A stretch of 64,000 bases of DNA from the NCBI GenBank assembly GCA_028278205.1, contig JANQES010000100.1:1-64000 (forward strand), written 5' to 3'. The notes below the pieces were generated by a model that was not told the origin of the DNA, ran no database searches, and worked only from the letters and a program-made list of their open reading frames with translations. Within the stretch, counting starts at the first letter, position 1. Every line of letters starts with the position of its first letter. Source of the DNA: Rhodothermales bacterium (GTDB taxonomy: Bacteria > Bacteroidota > Rhodothermia > Rhodothermales > Bin80). Below are positions 33,119-41,661 of this stretch, in pieces. The position numbers and the translations under genes are program-made.

Positions 33119-33400
33119 ATGGCTGTCAAAGGCAAACCAAAAACCCTACCTGGGAAAAAAGGACGAACACCTTCTAAGACGAAGGAAGACAAGCAGGTCG
33201 ATATTACAACCGAAGAACAAGAAACGACGCTGATGCCCGAAATCGGACATTCTATCACGATAGAACACAAGGACCCGCCTTCCATCAAGTTAAAAGGCAA
33301 GATTCGATCCATCAGAGAAGGGGACAATAGCTTATTGATTTCAGACGATGAATGGGACACGTTCTATTTCGAGGATCCACAAGATCAAGAGAATGACTGA
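33119..33400 (+). CDS. small charged protein of unknown function (upstream of paired gene)
   Basis: 93 residues from ATG 33119. The N-terminal half is Lys/Pro-rich and probably disordered (KGKPKTLPGKKGRTPSKTKED). The C-terminal half looks structured (IGHSITIEHKDPPSIKLKGKIRSIRE, LLISDDEWDTFYFEDPQD). No family is recognised. The next gene starts at 33393 or 33402, so the two overlap or abut and are probably coupled. Base composition is AT-richer than the neighbouring ars and lrp genes. Confidence 0.65.
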   Translation: MAVKGKPKTLPGKKGRTPSKTKEDKQVDITTEEQETTLMPEIGHSITIEHKDPPSIKLKGKIRSIREGDNSLLISDDEWDTFYFEDPQDQEND

Positions 33401-33950
33401 AATGAGTTGGTACTCCATCATACAGGGCCGGGACCTGATGCAGGGAGATATCATCAAACGGTGTCCGGTACCGATTGTTAATGTACCGGAACCCTTCACG
33501 GAAGTCTCGGAAGTGGATGTTGAGATAGAAATCTTGGATCTGATTGTTCTTTCACAGAGCTGCGACCTGGACAACGACAAAATCAAGAATGTCATTCTTG
33601 CGAAGGTTGGCGACTGGGAGAAGGTTCATAATGAAACGTTGCGTGCCGGGAAAACCCATGTGAAGAGCACAAACTTCCGCAGGTTGCTCGTTGCCGGTGA
33701 TGTTCCTAATCTATCGCTCCTGCACAAGCATGAAGATCAACCCACAATGAACTGGTCGCTTGTTGATTTCCACAGACTCTTTGTGCTTCCCAAAAAACTA
33801 GTCTCTGATGTAGCGGTTTCGGCTGGTCCTCGCCTTCGTCTTGAGCCGCCTTACCGAGAACACCTGGCTCAAGCTTTCGCGCGCTACTTCATGCGTGTCG
33901 GGCTGCCGCACGATGCTAAGGATTTTATCAAGGAGGGAAAAGTCGCTTAG
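33393..33950 (+). CDS. protein of unknown function with SQSCDL motif
   Basis: About 185 residues from ATG 33393 (MTEMSWYSI) or 33402. Near residue 55 it has LIVLSQSCDLDNDK, preceded by RDLMQGDIIKRCPVPIV and followed by VILAKVGDW and a late FHRLFVLPKKL and EHLAQAFARYFMRVGLP. The (S/T)QSCDL core with a single exposed Cys-Asp recalls a widespread but uncharacterised family, from memory only. It overlaps the small charged upstream gene, which suggests a two-protein unit. No signal or membrane segment is visible. Confidence 0.7.
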   Translation: MTEMSWYSIIQGRDLMQGDIIKRCPVPIVNVPEPFTEVSEVDVEIEILDLIVLSQSCDLDNDKIKNVILAKVGDWEKVHNETLRAGKTHVKSTNFRRLLVAGDVPNLSLLHKHEDQPTMNWSLVDFHRLFVLPKKLVSDVAVSAGPRLRLEPPYREHLAQAFARYFMRVGLPHDAKDFIKEGKVA

Positions 33951-33998
33951 CGCAAATTGATAACGATCCTTTGAAGCAATAATCGCGCGTCAGAAAAC

Positions 33999-34442
33999 TC
34001 AATAAATCGATTTCACTTCCTCCAGCACGAACGAACTGCGCGTGGCCTTGACGCCCTGGGTATCGAGCACGTCGCGCAGGACCACCTGGGCGTAGTGCTG
34101 CATGTCTCGCGCCACAATTTCGAGCATTAAATCGACCTCGCCGGAGACGACGAAGACGCTGACGACGCCTTCGATCCGGGCGAGGTTGTGCGCGAGTTCA
34201 TCCCAGTCTACGTCTACATCGCGAATCACCCCGCAATACGCCCGGACCGAGAGGCCGAGTTGATGGCGATTCGTGAGGGCGCGATAGCCCACAATGACGC
34301 CTTCTCGCTCAAGCCGCGCGATGCGCCGCGAACAACTCGAATGCGACAGGCCCACCTGATCGGCCACCTCAATGTTGGTCAGCCGCCCGTTGGCCTGGAG
34401 CGCGGCGATGATCTTCCGGTCGAAGTCGTCGAGTTTTGCCAT
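33999..34442 (-). CDS. Lrp/AsnC-family transcriptional regulator
   Basis: 147 residues from ATG 34442 (MAKLDDFDRKIIAALQANGRL). The N-terminal helix-turn-helix reads LTNIEVADQVGLSHSSCSRRIARLEREGVIVGYRAL. The C-terminal RAM ligand-binding domain includes GVIRDVDVDWDELAHNLARIEGVVSVFVVSGEVDLMLEIVARDMQHYAQ. It is divergent from a PLP-dependent amino-acid decarboxylase, a likely target. A TGCAAAG-C-CTTTGCA palindrome lies at its start and an AT-rich inverted repeat in the shared upstream region. Confidence 0.93.
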   Translation of the reverse strand: MAKLDDFDRKIIAALQANGRLTNIEVADQVGLSHSSCSRRIARLEREGVIVGYRALTNRHQLGLSVRAYCGVIRDVDVDWDELAHNLARIEGVVSVFVVSGEVDLMLEIVARDMQHYAQVVLRDVLDTQGVKATRSSFVLEEVKSIY

Positions 34443-34443
34443 G

Positions 34444-34458
34444 TGCAAAGCCTTTGCA
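34444..34458. promoter_or_regulatory. palindrome at the Lrp gene start
   Basis: TGCAAAG-C-CTTTGCA, a perfect 7+1+7 inverted repeat immediately upstream of the Lrp/AsnC start codon. Candidate autoregulatory site. Confidence 0.5.
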
Positions 34459-34497
34459 TGCGGGCTGTTCTTACAGCGTAATTCTGGGATAAAATCG

Positions 34498-34527
34498 CAA
34501 ATAATCTAAGATGATGCAAATTATTTG
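34498..34527. promoter_or_regulatory. AT-rich inverted repeat in the Lrp-decarboxylase intergenic region
   Basis: CAAATAAT and ATTATTTG are separated by 14 bases. Lrp proteins favour AT-rich palindromes of this kind. It sits between the two divergent genes. Confidence 0.45.
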
Positions 34528-34665
34528 ATATTATTCTATCTAAATGGAAAGATTCGTGCAAATCAAAGAAATAGCATGTATACTTCGAAGGCGGTTTTTT
34601 GATCGTTTATAAGAAACGGTTTCTACGCCGCAGACGAAGCATCGACGTTTTTCTGAGAGGCCCCC

Positions 34666-36138
34666 GTGATAGACTACGAACCTGACCTGGATCCCCGGCA
34701 CTGGGATGAAACCCGCGCGCTCGCGCATCAAATGCTGGACGACATGCTGGACGTGCTGGCCGATGCCAAAAACGGCCCGGCCTGGCGCCCCATCCCCGAC
34801 GACATCATCGATGGCCTGCGCGAGCCGGTTCCTCAAGAAGGCACGCCGCTACGGGCGGTCTACGAGCGGTTTAAATCGCACATTCTGCCCTATCCGACGG
34901 GTAATCTTCATCCGCGTTTTTTCGGATGGGTCGTCGGCAACGGCACGGTCACGGGGATGCTGGCGGACATGCTGGCTGCGGGGATGAACCCGCACCTGGC
35001 CGGGTTTAACCAGAGCGCGCTTCACGTAGAGCAGGAGGTGATCCGCTGGCTCGCTGAGATCCTGGGCTATCCGGCTGCGGCGAGCGGGCTGCTCGTCAGC
35101 GGCGGCACCATGGCCAACGTCAATGGCGTGGCGGTGGCCCGGCAGATGAAGGCGGATTTCGACGTCCGCGAAGACGGGCTGGCCGGAAACGCACGACTGA
35201 CCATCTATGGCAGCACACAAACCCACGGCTGGATCTACAAAGCGTGCGAACTCATGGGCCTGGGCCGGAAGAGCTTCCGCGCTGTGCCCGTCGATTCAAC
35301 CTTCCGGCTCGATATCGACGCATGCCGCCGGATGATTGAGCAAGACCGGGCGCGTGGGTTGCAGCCGTTTTGCATCATCGGCAATGCGGGTACGGTCAAT
35401 ACCGGGTCGGTCGATGAGCTGCCGGCCCTCCGGGCGCTCGCGGACGAATGCGGGCTGTGGTTTCACGTGGACGGCGCGCTCGGCTCGCTGGCGGCGCTGG
35501 CTCCGGAGGCTCGCGAGCGCGTCCGAGGTCAGGAACTTGCCGACTCGCTCGCCTTCGATCTCCACAAATGGGGCTACATGCCTTTCGAGGTCGCCTGCGT
35601 GCTCATCCGCGAGGGCGCCGCGCAAACGGCCACCTTCGGCCATGCGCCCTCCTACCTGGCCGCTTCACGACGCGGCGTGTCTGTAGACACAACCTATTTT
35701 GCGGATCGCGGCCTCCAACTCTCCCGCAGTTTCCGCGCGTTGAAGGTGTGGATGTCTTTGAAGGAACAGGGCATCGATTTGTTGGGGCGGGTCATCCAGA
35801 AGAACGTTGATCAGGCGGCGTATCTGGCGACTCTGGTTGAAGACCACCCGGCCCTCACGCTGCTTGCGCCCGTGAGCCTGAACATCGTCTGCTTTCGTTA
35901 CGATCCGGGCGGGCTGTCTAATGAGGCCTTGAACGCGCTCAACGAGGAGGTGGTGATCCGGATCCAGGAAAGCGGCATCGCCGTCCCCTCCCACACCCGC
36001 CTCGGCGAGGCCTACGCCATCCGCGTCTGCATCGCCAACCACCGCACCCGGCGGCACGACCTCGACGTCCTGGTCGATGCGATCTGTAATATCGGCGCAG
36101 AGGTGGCGGGTGTCGAAACCGCCACAAGCGTCCATTAG
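34666..36138 (+). CDS. PLP-dependent amino-acid decarboxylase (group II)
   Basis: A 490-residue enzyme of the aromatic-amino-acid/glutamate decarboxylase group. The start is GTG 34666. Motifs are HPRFFGWVVGNGT, ASGLLVSGGTMANVNGV, TQTHGWIYKACELMG, IIGNAGTVNTGSVDEL, WFHVDGALGSL with the PLP-binding Asp, and the Schiff-base lysine in SLAFDLHKWGYMPFE. It removes the alpha-carboxylate of an amino acid, or acts as a related aldehyde synthase; the substrate is not fixed by the motifs. The divergent Lrp/AsnC gene suggests control by an amino acid. Confidence 0.9.
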   Translation: MIDYEPDLDPRHWDETRALAHQMLDDMLDVLADAKNGPAWRPIPDDIIDGLREPVPQEGTPLRAVYERFKSHILPYPTGNLHPRFFGWVVGNGTVTGMLADMLAAGMNPHLAGFNQSALHVEQEVIRWLAEILGYPAAASGLLVSGGTMANVNGVAVARQMKADFDVREDGLAGNARLTIYGSTQTHGWIYKACELMGLGRKSFRAVPVDSTFRLDIDACRRMIEQDRARGLQPFCIIGNAGTVNTGSVDELPALRALADECGLWFHVDGALGSLAALAPEARERVRGQELADSLAFDLHKWGYMPFEVACVLIREGAAQTATFGHAPSYLAASRRGVSVDTTYFADRGLQLSRSFRALKVWMSLKEQGIDLLGRVIQKNVDQAAYLATLVEDHPALTLLAPVSLNIVCFRYDPGGLSNEALNALNEEVVIRIQESGIAVPSHTRLGEAYAIRVCIANHRTRRHDLDVLVDAICNIGAEVAGVETATSVH

Positions 36139-36145
36139 AGCGTTT

Positions 36146-36640
36146 TTACTTCTTGAGTTTCTTATACATCACAAAGGCGTCCACAAAACCGAGCCGGGGG
36201 TGTCGGAAAGCCTCCGGCAGCGTACCGACCACCTCAAATCCATGCTTCTTCCAAAGCCGGACAGCGCCCTCATTCGTTGAGATAACCAGATTGTATTGCA
36301 TCGCTCGAAAGCCGAGGGCAAGAGCCTCTCGCTGCGAATGCTCGCACATCTGGGATGCAGTACCCTGGCCTCGTGCCTTTTCTGCGACAATGTAACCACA
36401 GTTACAGACATGAGCGCCAAGAGCGGGTTGGTTCGGCCTGATAAAGTAGGTGCCCAACACCTCGTTGTTATCATTTATGGCGACATAGGTAGCGGAAGAC
36501 CCTTCGACCCAAACTTGATAAGCCGCCTCTTCCGTGATATTCGGCGAAAAAGCGTACGTCTCGCCGGCGCGGAAGACAGGCTCAATAATTCGCCATATGG
36601 GCTCCCAATCTTCGCTCTCAAAAGGTCGAATTGTAAACAT
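36146..36640 (-). CDS. GNAT-family N-acetyltransferase
   Basis: A 164-residue GNAT enzyme. It begins MFTIRPFESEDWEPIWRII. The acetyl-CoA loop is GYIVAEKARGQGTASQMCEHSQREAL (motif A, R-GQG-A) and the end carries STNEGAVRLWKKHGFEVVGTLPEAFRHPRLGFVDAFVMYK. This layout resembles the L-amino-acid or antibiotic acetyltransferase subgroup of GNATs. It converges on the decarboxylase with a 7-base gap. Substrate unknown. Confidence 0.9.
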   Translation of the reverse strand: MFTIRPFESEDWEPIWRIIEPVFRAGETYAFSPNITEEAAYQVWVEGSSATYVAINDNNEVLGTYFIRPNQPALGAHVCNCGYIVAEKARGQGTASQMCEHSQREALALGFRAMQYNLVISTNEGAVRLWKKHGFEVVGTLPEAFRHPRLGFVDAFVMYKKLKK

Positions 36641-36683
36641 GGGCTGATTGGTTTTTCAATCCTCCATTGAAAGACTGCCAGCC

Positions 36684-38507
36684 CTACGCCGCCGATCGCC
36701 GTTCCTGGTCTTTGTACTGGAGTTCGTAGAGCGTGCGGTAGAGGCCGTCGCGGGCCAGCAGTTCGTCGTGGGTGCCGCGTTCGCGCAGGCAGCCTTTGTG
36801 CATCACCAGGATCTGATCGGCGTGGCGGATGGTCGAGAGGCGGTGGGCGATGACGAGCGAGGTGCGGCCTTCGAGCAGCGTATCGAGGGCTTGCTGGATG
36901 GTGTGCTCGGTCTCGGTATCGACGCTGGAGGTGGCTTCGTCGAGGACCAGCACTTCGGGGTCGTAGACGAGCGCGCGCACGAATGAGAGCAGTTGCCGCT
37001 GCCCGTGCGAGAGCGACGCGCCCCGCTCGCGCACGTCCTGCTGATACCCGCCCGGCAACCGCTCGATGAAACGGTCGGCCCCGATGAGCGCGGCGGCCTC
37101 TTGGACGCGCTCCAGCGTCACATCCGGGTCGTTGAGCGTGATGTTGCGCTCGACGGTGCCGGAGAAAAGAAACACATCTTGCAAAACCAGACCGAGGTGC
37201 CGCCGTATGTCGCGCAGCGCATAGTCGTTGAGGTCTACGCCGTCGATCAAGATGCGGCCTTTCTGGATCTGATAGAAACGCAGCAGCAGGTTGATGATGG
37301 TGGTCTTGCCGCTGCCGGTGGCGCCGACGATGGCCACGTGCTGGCCCGGCTCGATGGTAAACGACACGTCGCGCAAGACCCAGTTGGGCTCGCTGCCGTC
37401 GGTGGGCAGGTCATCGTACGAAAACCAGACGTTTTGAAACGCGATGCGCCCGGCGATACGCTCGGCGGCTACCGGCTCGTCCGGTTCGGCGAGGGCGTGG
37501 TCTTCATCGAGCAGATTGAAGATGCGCTCGGCGCCGGCCATGGCGCCTTGCAGCGTGTTGAACTGATCCGAGAGATTGCGGATGGGTTCGAAGAATTGGC
37601 GCGCGTACTGCACAAAAGCAATCAGCACGCCCACGGTGAGCGTGCCCGACATGGCGTTGACGCCGCCCGTCCAGAGCACCAGCCCGATGGCCGTCGAGGC
37701 GATGATGTCTACGGCAGGCCAGAACAGCGCGAAGTAAAAAATCGTCTTGATCCACGCGATGCGGTGTTCGTCGTTGATCGTGTCGAAGCGCCGCATCTCT
37801 TCGCGCTCGCGGTTGAAGAGTTGGACGATGCTCATCCCGGTGACGTGCTCCTGGATGAACGAGTTGAGCCGGGCCACATGCCTGCGCGTCTCGCGATACT
37901 GCTCGCGCACTTTTCGTTTGAACCAGAACGTCACCCACAGCATCAGCGGCATCACGGCCAGCGTCACCAGGGCCAGCATCCAGTTCAGCGAAAACATGAA
38001 CGCCGTGATGAAGATCAGGCGGAAGAGATCGCCCATGATGACGATGACGCCCGCCGAGAGCACGTCGCTGAGGGCTTCGACGTCCGAGGTCGTCCGCGTG
38101 ATGAGCTTGCCGATGGGCGTGCGGTCGAAAAAGCGAAGCGCCTGCCGTTGGATGTGCCGGTAGACGCGGATGCGCACGTCGTAGATGGCCTGCTGGCCGA
38201 TCCACTGGGTCATGTAGGCGTTGGTGAAGCCGAGCACGCCTTCGAGCACCAACACGCCCAGCAGCAGCAAGATGATCGACTGCAACCCGCCGAGGTCGCC
38301 CACGACGATATAGTCGTCGATGGCAAGCTGAACCAGCTTGGGCCGCAGCGGCCCCAGAAACGCCGTCACCATCACCAGCACAAAAGCCAGCGCCACCCAG
38401 CCTTTGTAGGGCATCAGAAAAGAGACGATGCGCCCCAACAGCCGCCCGTCGAACCTTTTCTCATCAGGCTCCTTTTTGTCGGTATGTTGTTCTTTGTCTT
38501 CGGCCAA
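36684..38507 (-). CDS. ABC exporter half-transporter (catalytically complete Walker B)
   Basis: A 607-residue half-exporter: six-helix membrane domain (residues about 30-330), then a nucleotide-binding domain. Walker A is GATGSGKTT, signature SLSHGQRQLLSF, Walker B VLVLDEATSSVD with the catalytic Glu, and the switch is IAHRLST. The signature has His in place of the first Gly of LSGGQ. Its partner at 39656 has a degenerate Walker B, so the two would form a heterodimer like MdlAB/TM287-288, exporting lipid or drugs. The order is mdlA-like, rnz, mdlB-like on one strand. Confidence 0.92.
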   Translation of the reverse strand: MAEDKEQHTDKKEPDEKRFDGRLLGRIVSFLMPYKGWVALAFVLVMVTAFLGPLRPKLVQLAIDDYIVVGDLGGLQSIILLLLGVLVLEGVLGFTNAYMTQWIGQQAIYDVRIRVYRHIQRQALRFFDRTPIGKLITRTTSDVEALSDVLSAGVIVIMGDLFRLIFITAFMFSLNWMLALVTLAVMPLMLWVTFWFKRKVREQYRETRRHVARLNSFIQEHVTGMSIVQLFNREREEMRRFDTINDEHRIAWIKTIFYFALFWPAVDIIASTAIGLVLWTGGVNAMSGTLTVGVLIAFVQYARQFFEPIRNLSDQFNTLQGAMAGAERIFNLLDEDHALAEPDEPVAAERIAGRIAFQNVWFSYDDLPTDGSEPNWVLRDVSFTIEPGQHVAIVGATGSGKTTIINLLLRFYQIQKGRILIDGVDLNDYALRDIRRHLGLVLQDVFLFSGTVERNITLNDPDVTLERVQEAAALIGADRFIERLPGGYQQDVRERGASLSHGQRQLLSFVRALVYDPEVLVLDEATSSVDTETEHTIQQALDTLLEGRTSLVIAHRLSTIRHADQILVMHKGCLRERGTHDELLARDGLYRTLYELQYKDQERRSAA

Positions 38508-38575
38508 ATCGCTTTTTGATCAGCGTAAAATGTAAGGGTGCCGGCCAGACACCTTTTCCCTCCCCATTAAAATTT

Positions 38576-39508
38576 TTACGGCCCCGCCGGAAAAATTTTA
38601 TAGCGCTTTAATTCCTCAGCGGCCTCGGTGTTCTTGAAAACACTGCGGGCTTCTTCGACCAATCCCGAAACGTCTTTGTACCGGGCGCTGAAGTGGCCGA
38701 GGATCAACTTTTGAACCTGTGCGCGGAGGGCTATCCCGGCAGCCTGCCGCGCCGTCGAGTGGCCGGTTTCAGCGGCGCGCTGCGGCATGTCGTCGCCGAA
38801 GGTGGCTTCGTGGTAGAGCAACGCCGCGCCGCGCGCCAGCGTCGCGGCAGCCTCGCACGGGCGCGTGTCGGTCACATAGGCAAAAGCCGGCCCCGGCCTC
38901 GGCGGCCCGACGACGGCTTCGGGCAGCACGCGGCGCCCGTCGTCGAGCGTGACGGTCTCACCGGCTTTGAGGGCGCGGTAGTGGCGGTAATCCGTCACGC
39001 CCAGCGCGCGGGCGCGCTCCACATCCAGATGACCCGGCTTTGTTTTTTCCTGAAACCGATAGCCCACGGTAAAAACGCGATGATCGACCGGGCGGGCCTC
39101 GACGGTGTAGGTGTCGGTCTCATAGACCACGGCGCGCGTCAGGTCGTCCCACAGCACGACGTAGTCGATGGGGAACGTCCGTTCCTCAGCGCGGACACCC
39201 GGCAACGCCTCCAGAATCGCCTCGATGCCCGCCGGCCCGACGAGCGTCAGCGGCGCCTCGCGTTTGAGCAACGTCATCGATGAGAGGATCCCCATCAACC
39301 CGAAATAATGATCGCCGTGGAGATGGGTGATGCAGATCGCATCGATGCGCGAGCGTTTGAGCCCGGCGTCCATCAGCCGAAATTGCGTCCCCTCGCCGCA
39401 GTCGAACAGCACCATGCTGCCGCCGCACAGCACCGCCGTGCTCGCCAGATGCCGCGCCCGCGTTGGGATGGCCGAGGCCGTGCCGAGAGGGATTACTTCC
39501 GTTGTCAT
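38576..39508 (-). CDS. rnz: ribonuclease Z (tRNA 3' endonuclease)
   Basis: 310 residues from ATG 39508 (MTTEVIPLGTASAIPTR). A metallo-beta-lactamase fold with FDCGEGTQFRLMDAGL, the zinc motif HLHGDHYFGLMG, a flexible-arm region near 165-200 (KTKPGHLDVERARALG), AYVTDTRPC, LLYHEATFGDDM and a late LGHFSARYKD. It trims the 3' trailer of pre-tRNA. It sits between the two ABC half-exporter genes, and the gap to the upstream one is entirely a TTTTGGA repeat element. Confidence 0.94.
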   Translation of the reverse strand: MTTEVIPLGTASAIPTRARHLASTAVLCGGSMVLFDCGEGTQFRLMDAGLKRSRIDAICITHLHGDHYFGLMGILSSMTLLKREAPLTLVGPAGIEAILEALPGVRAEERTFPIDYVVLWDDLTRAVVYETDTYTVEARPVDHRVFTVGYRFQEKTKPGHLDVERARALGVTDYRHYRALKAGETVTLDDGRRVLPEAVVGPPRPGPAFAYVTDTRPCEAAATLARGAALLYHEATFGDDMPQRAAETGHSTARQAAGIALRAQVQKLILGHFSARYKDVSGLVEEARSVFKNTEAAEELKRYKIFPAGP

Positions 39509-39657
39509 AATTTTGGATTTTAGATTTTGGATTTTGGATTGTTTACTTCCATCGGATCCAACAACCGAATACGTCGTGACGGTCAGGGCCATTGAGGCTT
39601 TTTCGATTGATCAAGACGGTTCGCATCAGACCAATCCAAAATCTAAAATCCAAAATC
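39509..39657. repeat. TTTTGGA inverted element (copy 2)
   Basis: The left arm has four heptads (TTTTGGA, TTTTAGA). The right arm is the complement at 39632-39657. The interior includes GAGGCTTTTTCGATTGATC. The element spans exactly from the rnz start codon to the stop codon (TGATTTTGG) of the ABC gene. Confidence 0.9.
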
Positions 39658-41455
39658 ACAAAGCCTCCAACTCGGCCTCCAGCAGTTGTTTGCGATAGAG
39701 GCTGGCGTAGAGGCCTTCGCCCCGGATAAGCTGGTCGTGCGTGCCGCGTTCGGTGATGCGGCCTTCGTCGAGCACGAGGATCAGGTCGGCATCCTGGACG
39801 GCGGAGATGCGGTGGCTGACGATGACGACGGTCTGCCGGCCATAGCGACGGCGCAGGTGGCCGAGGATGCGGCTCTCGGTGTTCGTATCGACGGCAGAGA
39901 GCGCGTCGTCGAGGATCAGGATGCGCGGTTCGCGGATGAGCGCGCGGGCGATGGACGTACGCTGTTTCTGCCCGCCCGAAAGCGTCACGCCGCGCTCGCC
40001 CACGTACGTCTCGAAACCTTTGGGGAACGTGCTGACGTTTTCCAGCAGTTCCGCTTCACGAGCGGCCTGATCGATGAGGTCTTCGTTGGCGCCCATCCGC
40101 CCGAAGGCGATGTTGCTGGCCACGGTGTCGCTGAAGAGAAAGACCTCCTGCGGCACGTGGCCGATGGCGCTGCGCAACACAGACAGCGGCAGCGTGCGCG
40201 CGTCGTGCCCATCGATCCGCACGGTGCCCTGATCCGGGTCGAGCAGACGCGCCATCATCTCGACGAGCGTGGTCTTGCCCGATCCCGTCCGCCCGATGAT
40301 GGCCAGGGTGGCGCCGGCGGGCACTTCGAACGAGATGTCTTCGAGCACCCACGGGCCGCCCTGCTCATAGCGGAAGAAGACGCGGTCGAAGGCGATGCCG
40401 CCCTCGACGTCCTTCACCGAATGATCGGTCTGCTCGCCTTCGGCAATCGACGGTTCGGTGTCGAGGATGGCGTTGATGCGTTCGATGGAGGCCGCCGCGC
40501 GTTGCACCATCGAGATCACGAAGCCCAGGGCCGCCACCGGCCAGGTCATCAGCGCCACGTAGATGATGTACTCGACGATGTTGCCGATGGTGATGACGCC
40601 TTCGACGACCAGACGCCCGCCCATCCACACCACGAGAATCTGCGACAGGCCGATGACGAGCAAAAACACAGGCCGCCACGCCGCATCGACGCGCGCCAGG
40701 CTGAGCATCCGTTCGCGGTAGGCGGCGCTTTCGTCTTCGAAGACCTCGGCTTCGCTTTCCTCGCGCGTGTAGGCCTTCAGCACACGGATGCCCGAAAGCG
40801 CCTCCTGCACCCGGCTCGTCAGCGTCGAATACTGGGTCTGAAGCGCCTCGCTGCGGGTATGCACCAGATGCGAGACGTAGAACACCGAGACGGCCAGCAG
40901 CGGCATCGGCAAGAGCGCGTACAACGTCAACCTCGGCGAGATAATGAGCATCACCGCGACGGCCGTGACCATGATGACGACGGCGCGGGTGATGTACATG
41001 ATGGCCGGGCCGATGTAGCGTCGCACCTGCTCGATGTCGCTCGTCGAGCGCGTGATTACGTCGCCCGTTGAGGTGCGGTGGTAGAAATCCTGCGAGAGTT
41101 TTTGGAGATGGTCGTACAGCGCATTACGCAGGTCGAACTCGATGTGCCGCGAGGCGACGACCACCGTCTGGCGCATCAAAAACGAAAAGACGCCGCTGGC
41201 CAGGCTCAGCCCGATGATGATCAGCCCGAAGATCATCAACGTCACGAAGAAATCCGTGAAGAGCCGTCCCTCGGCCTGGGTGCCGCCGAAGAGATGATAC
41301 AGCCCTACAAAACGCGGAATGCTATCGACGGCCTGCCGCACGATGACGGGCACGGCTATCGAGAACGCCGCCGAAATCATCGCAAACAACAACCCCGGCA
41401 CGAACAGATGCTTGTAGGTCCAGAAAAAATGATTGAGCCGGGCCAGGGGGCGCAT
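39656..41455 (-). CDS. ABC exporter half-transporter (degenerate Walker B)
   Basis: 599 residues from ATG 41455 (MRPLARLNHFFWTYKHLF). The six-helix membrane domain precedes a nucleotide-binding domain with Walker A GRTGSGKTT, signature LSGGQKQRTSIARAL, Walker B ILILDDALSAVD and switch VSHRISA. The catalytic Glu of Walker B is replaced by Asp, as in the degenerate subunit of heterodimeric exporters. It complements the half-exporter at 36684. In-frame sequence upstream of 41455 is repeat element (FGFWI-like peptides) and is not part of the protein. Confidence 0.92.
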   Translation of the reverse strand: MRPLARLNHFFWTYKHLFVPGLLFAMISAAFSIAVPVIVRQAVDSIPRFVGLYHLFGGTQAEGRLFTDFFVTLMIFGLIIIGLSLASGVFSFLMRQTVVVASRHIEFDLRNALYDHLQKLSQDFYHRTSTGDVITRSTSDIEQVRRYIGPAIMYITRAVVIMVTAVAVMLIISPRLTLYALLPMPLLAVSVFYVSHLVHTRSEALQTQYSTLTSRVQEALSGIRVLKAYTREESEAEVFEDESAAYRERMLSLARVDAAWRPVFLLVIGLSQILVVWMGGRLVVEGVITIGNIVEYIIYVALMTWPVAALGFVISMVQRAAASIERINAILDTEPSIAEGEQTDHSVKDVEGGIAFDRVFFRYEQGGPWVLEDISFEVPAGATLAIIGRTGSGKTTLVEMMARLLDPDQGTVRIDGHDARTLPLSVLRSAIGHVPQEVFLFSDTVASNIAFGRMGANEDLIDQAAREAELLENVSTFPKGFETYVGERGVTLSGGQKQRTSIARALIREPRILILDDALSAVDTNTESRILGHLRRRYGRQTVVIVSHRISAVQDADLILVLDEGRITERGTHDQLIRGEGLYASLYRKQLLEAELEAL

Positions 41456-41658
41456 GCGATTTTGGATTTTGGATTTTGGATTTTGGATTGATGTCTGGCA
41501 AGGAACTCTGCAAACGCGTGCCGGGGGGAGCCGGATCCAGAACCCTGTATTTTTGTGAAGCAAATCGGGCGTTTCGTCGAGACCGACTTGAATGGGCGCG
41601 AAGGATCGGGTTACTTTCCAGACGATTCGCCCAATCCAAAATCCAAAATCCAAAATCG
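41456..41658. repeat. TTTTGGA inverted element (copy 3, long interior)
   Basis: The left arm at 41459-41490 has four perfect heptads and the right arm at 41634-41657 three. The interior is about 143 bases. It fills the whole gap between the divergent starts of the ABC gene (41455) and the kinase gene (41662). Confidence 0.9.
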
Positions 41659-41661
41659 CCC

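Noticed and set aside
39509..39592. N-terminal extensions of rnz, ABC, FkbM and glycosyltransferase genes containing FGFWILDFG or KSKIQN peptides
   Set aside because: These peptides are translations of the repeat arms; internal ATG starts give normal family N-termini.
41459..41490. Arrays of TTTTGGA as a CRISPR-like or microsatellite locus
   Set aside because: No spacers of constant length exist; the arrays occur as inverted pairs at gene borders.
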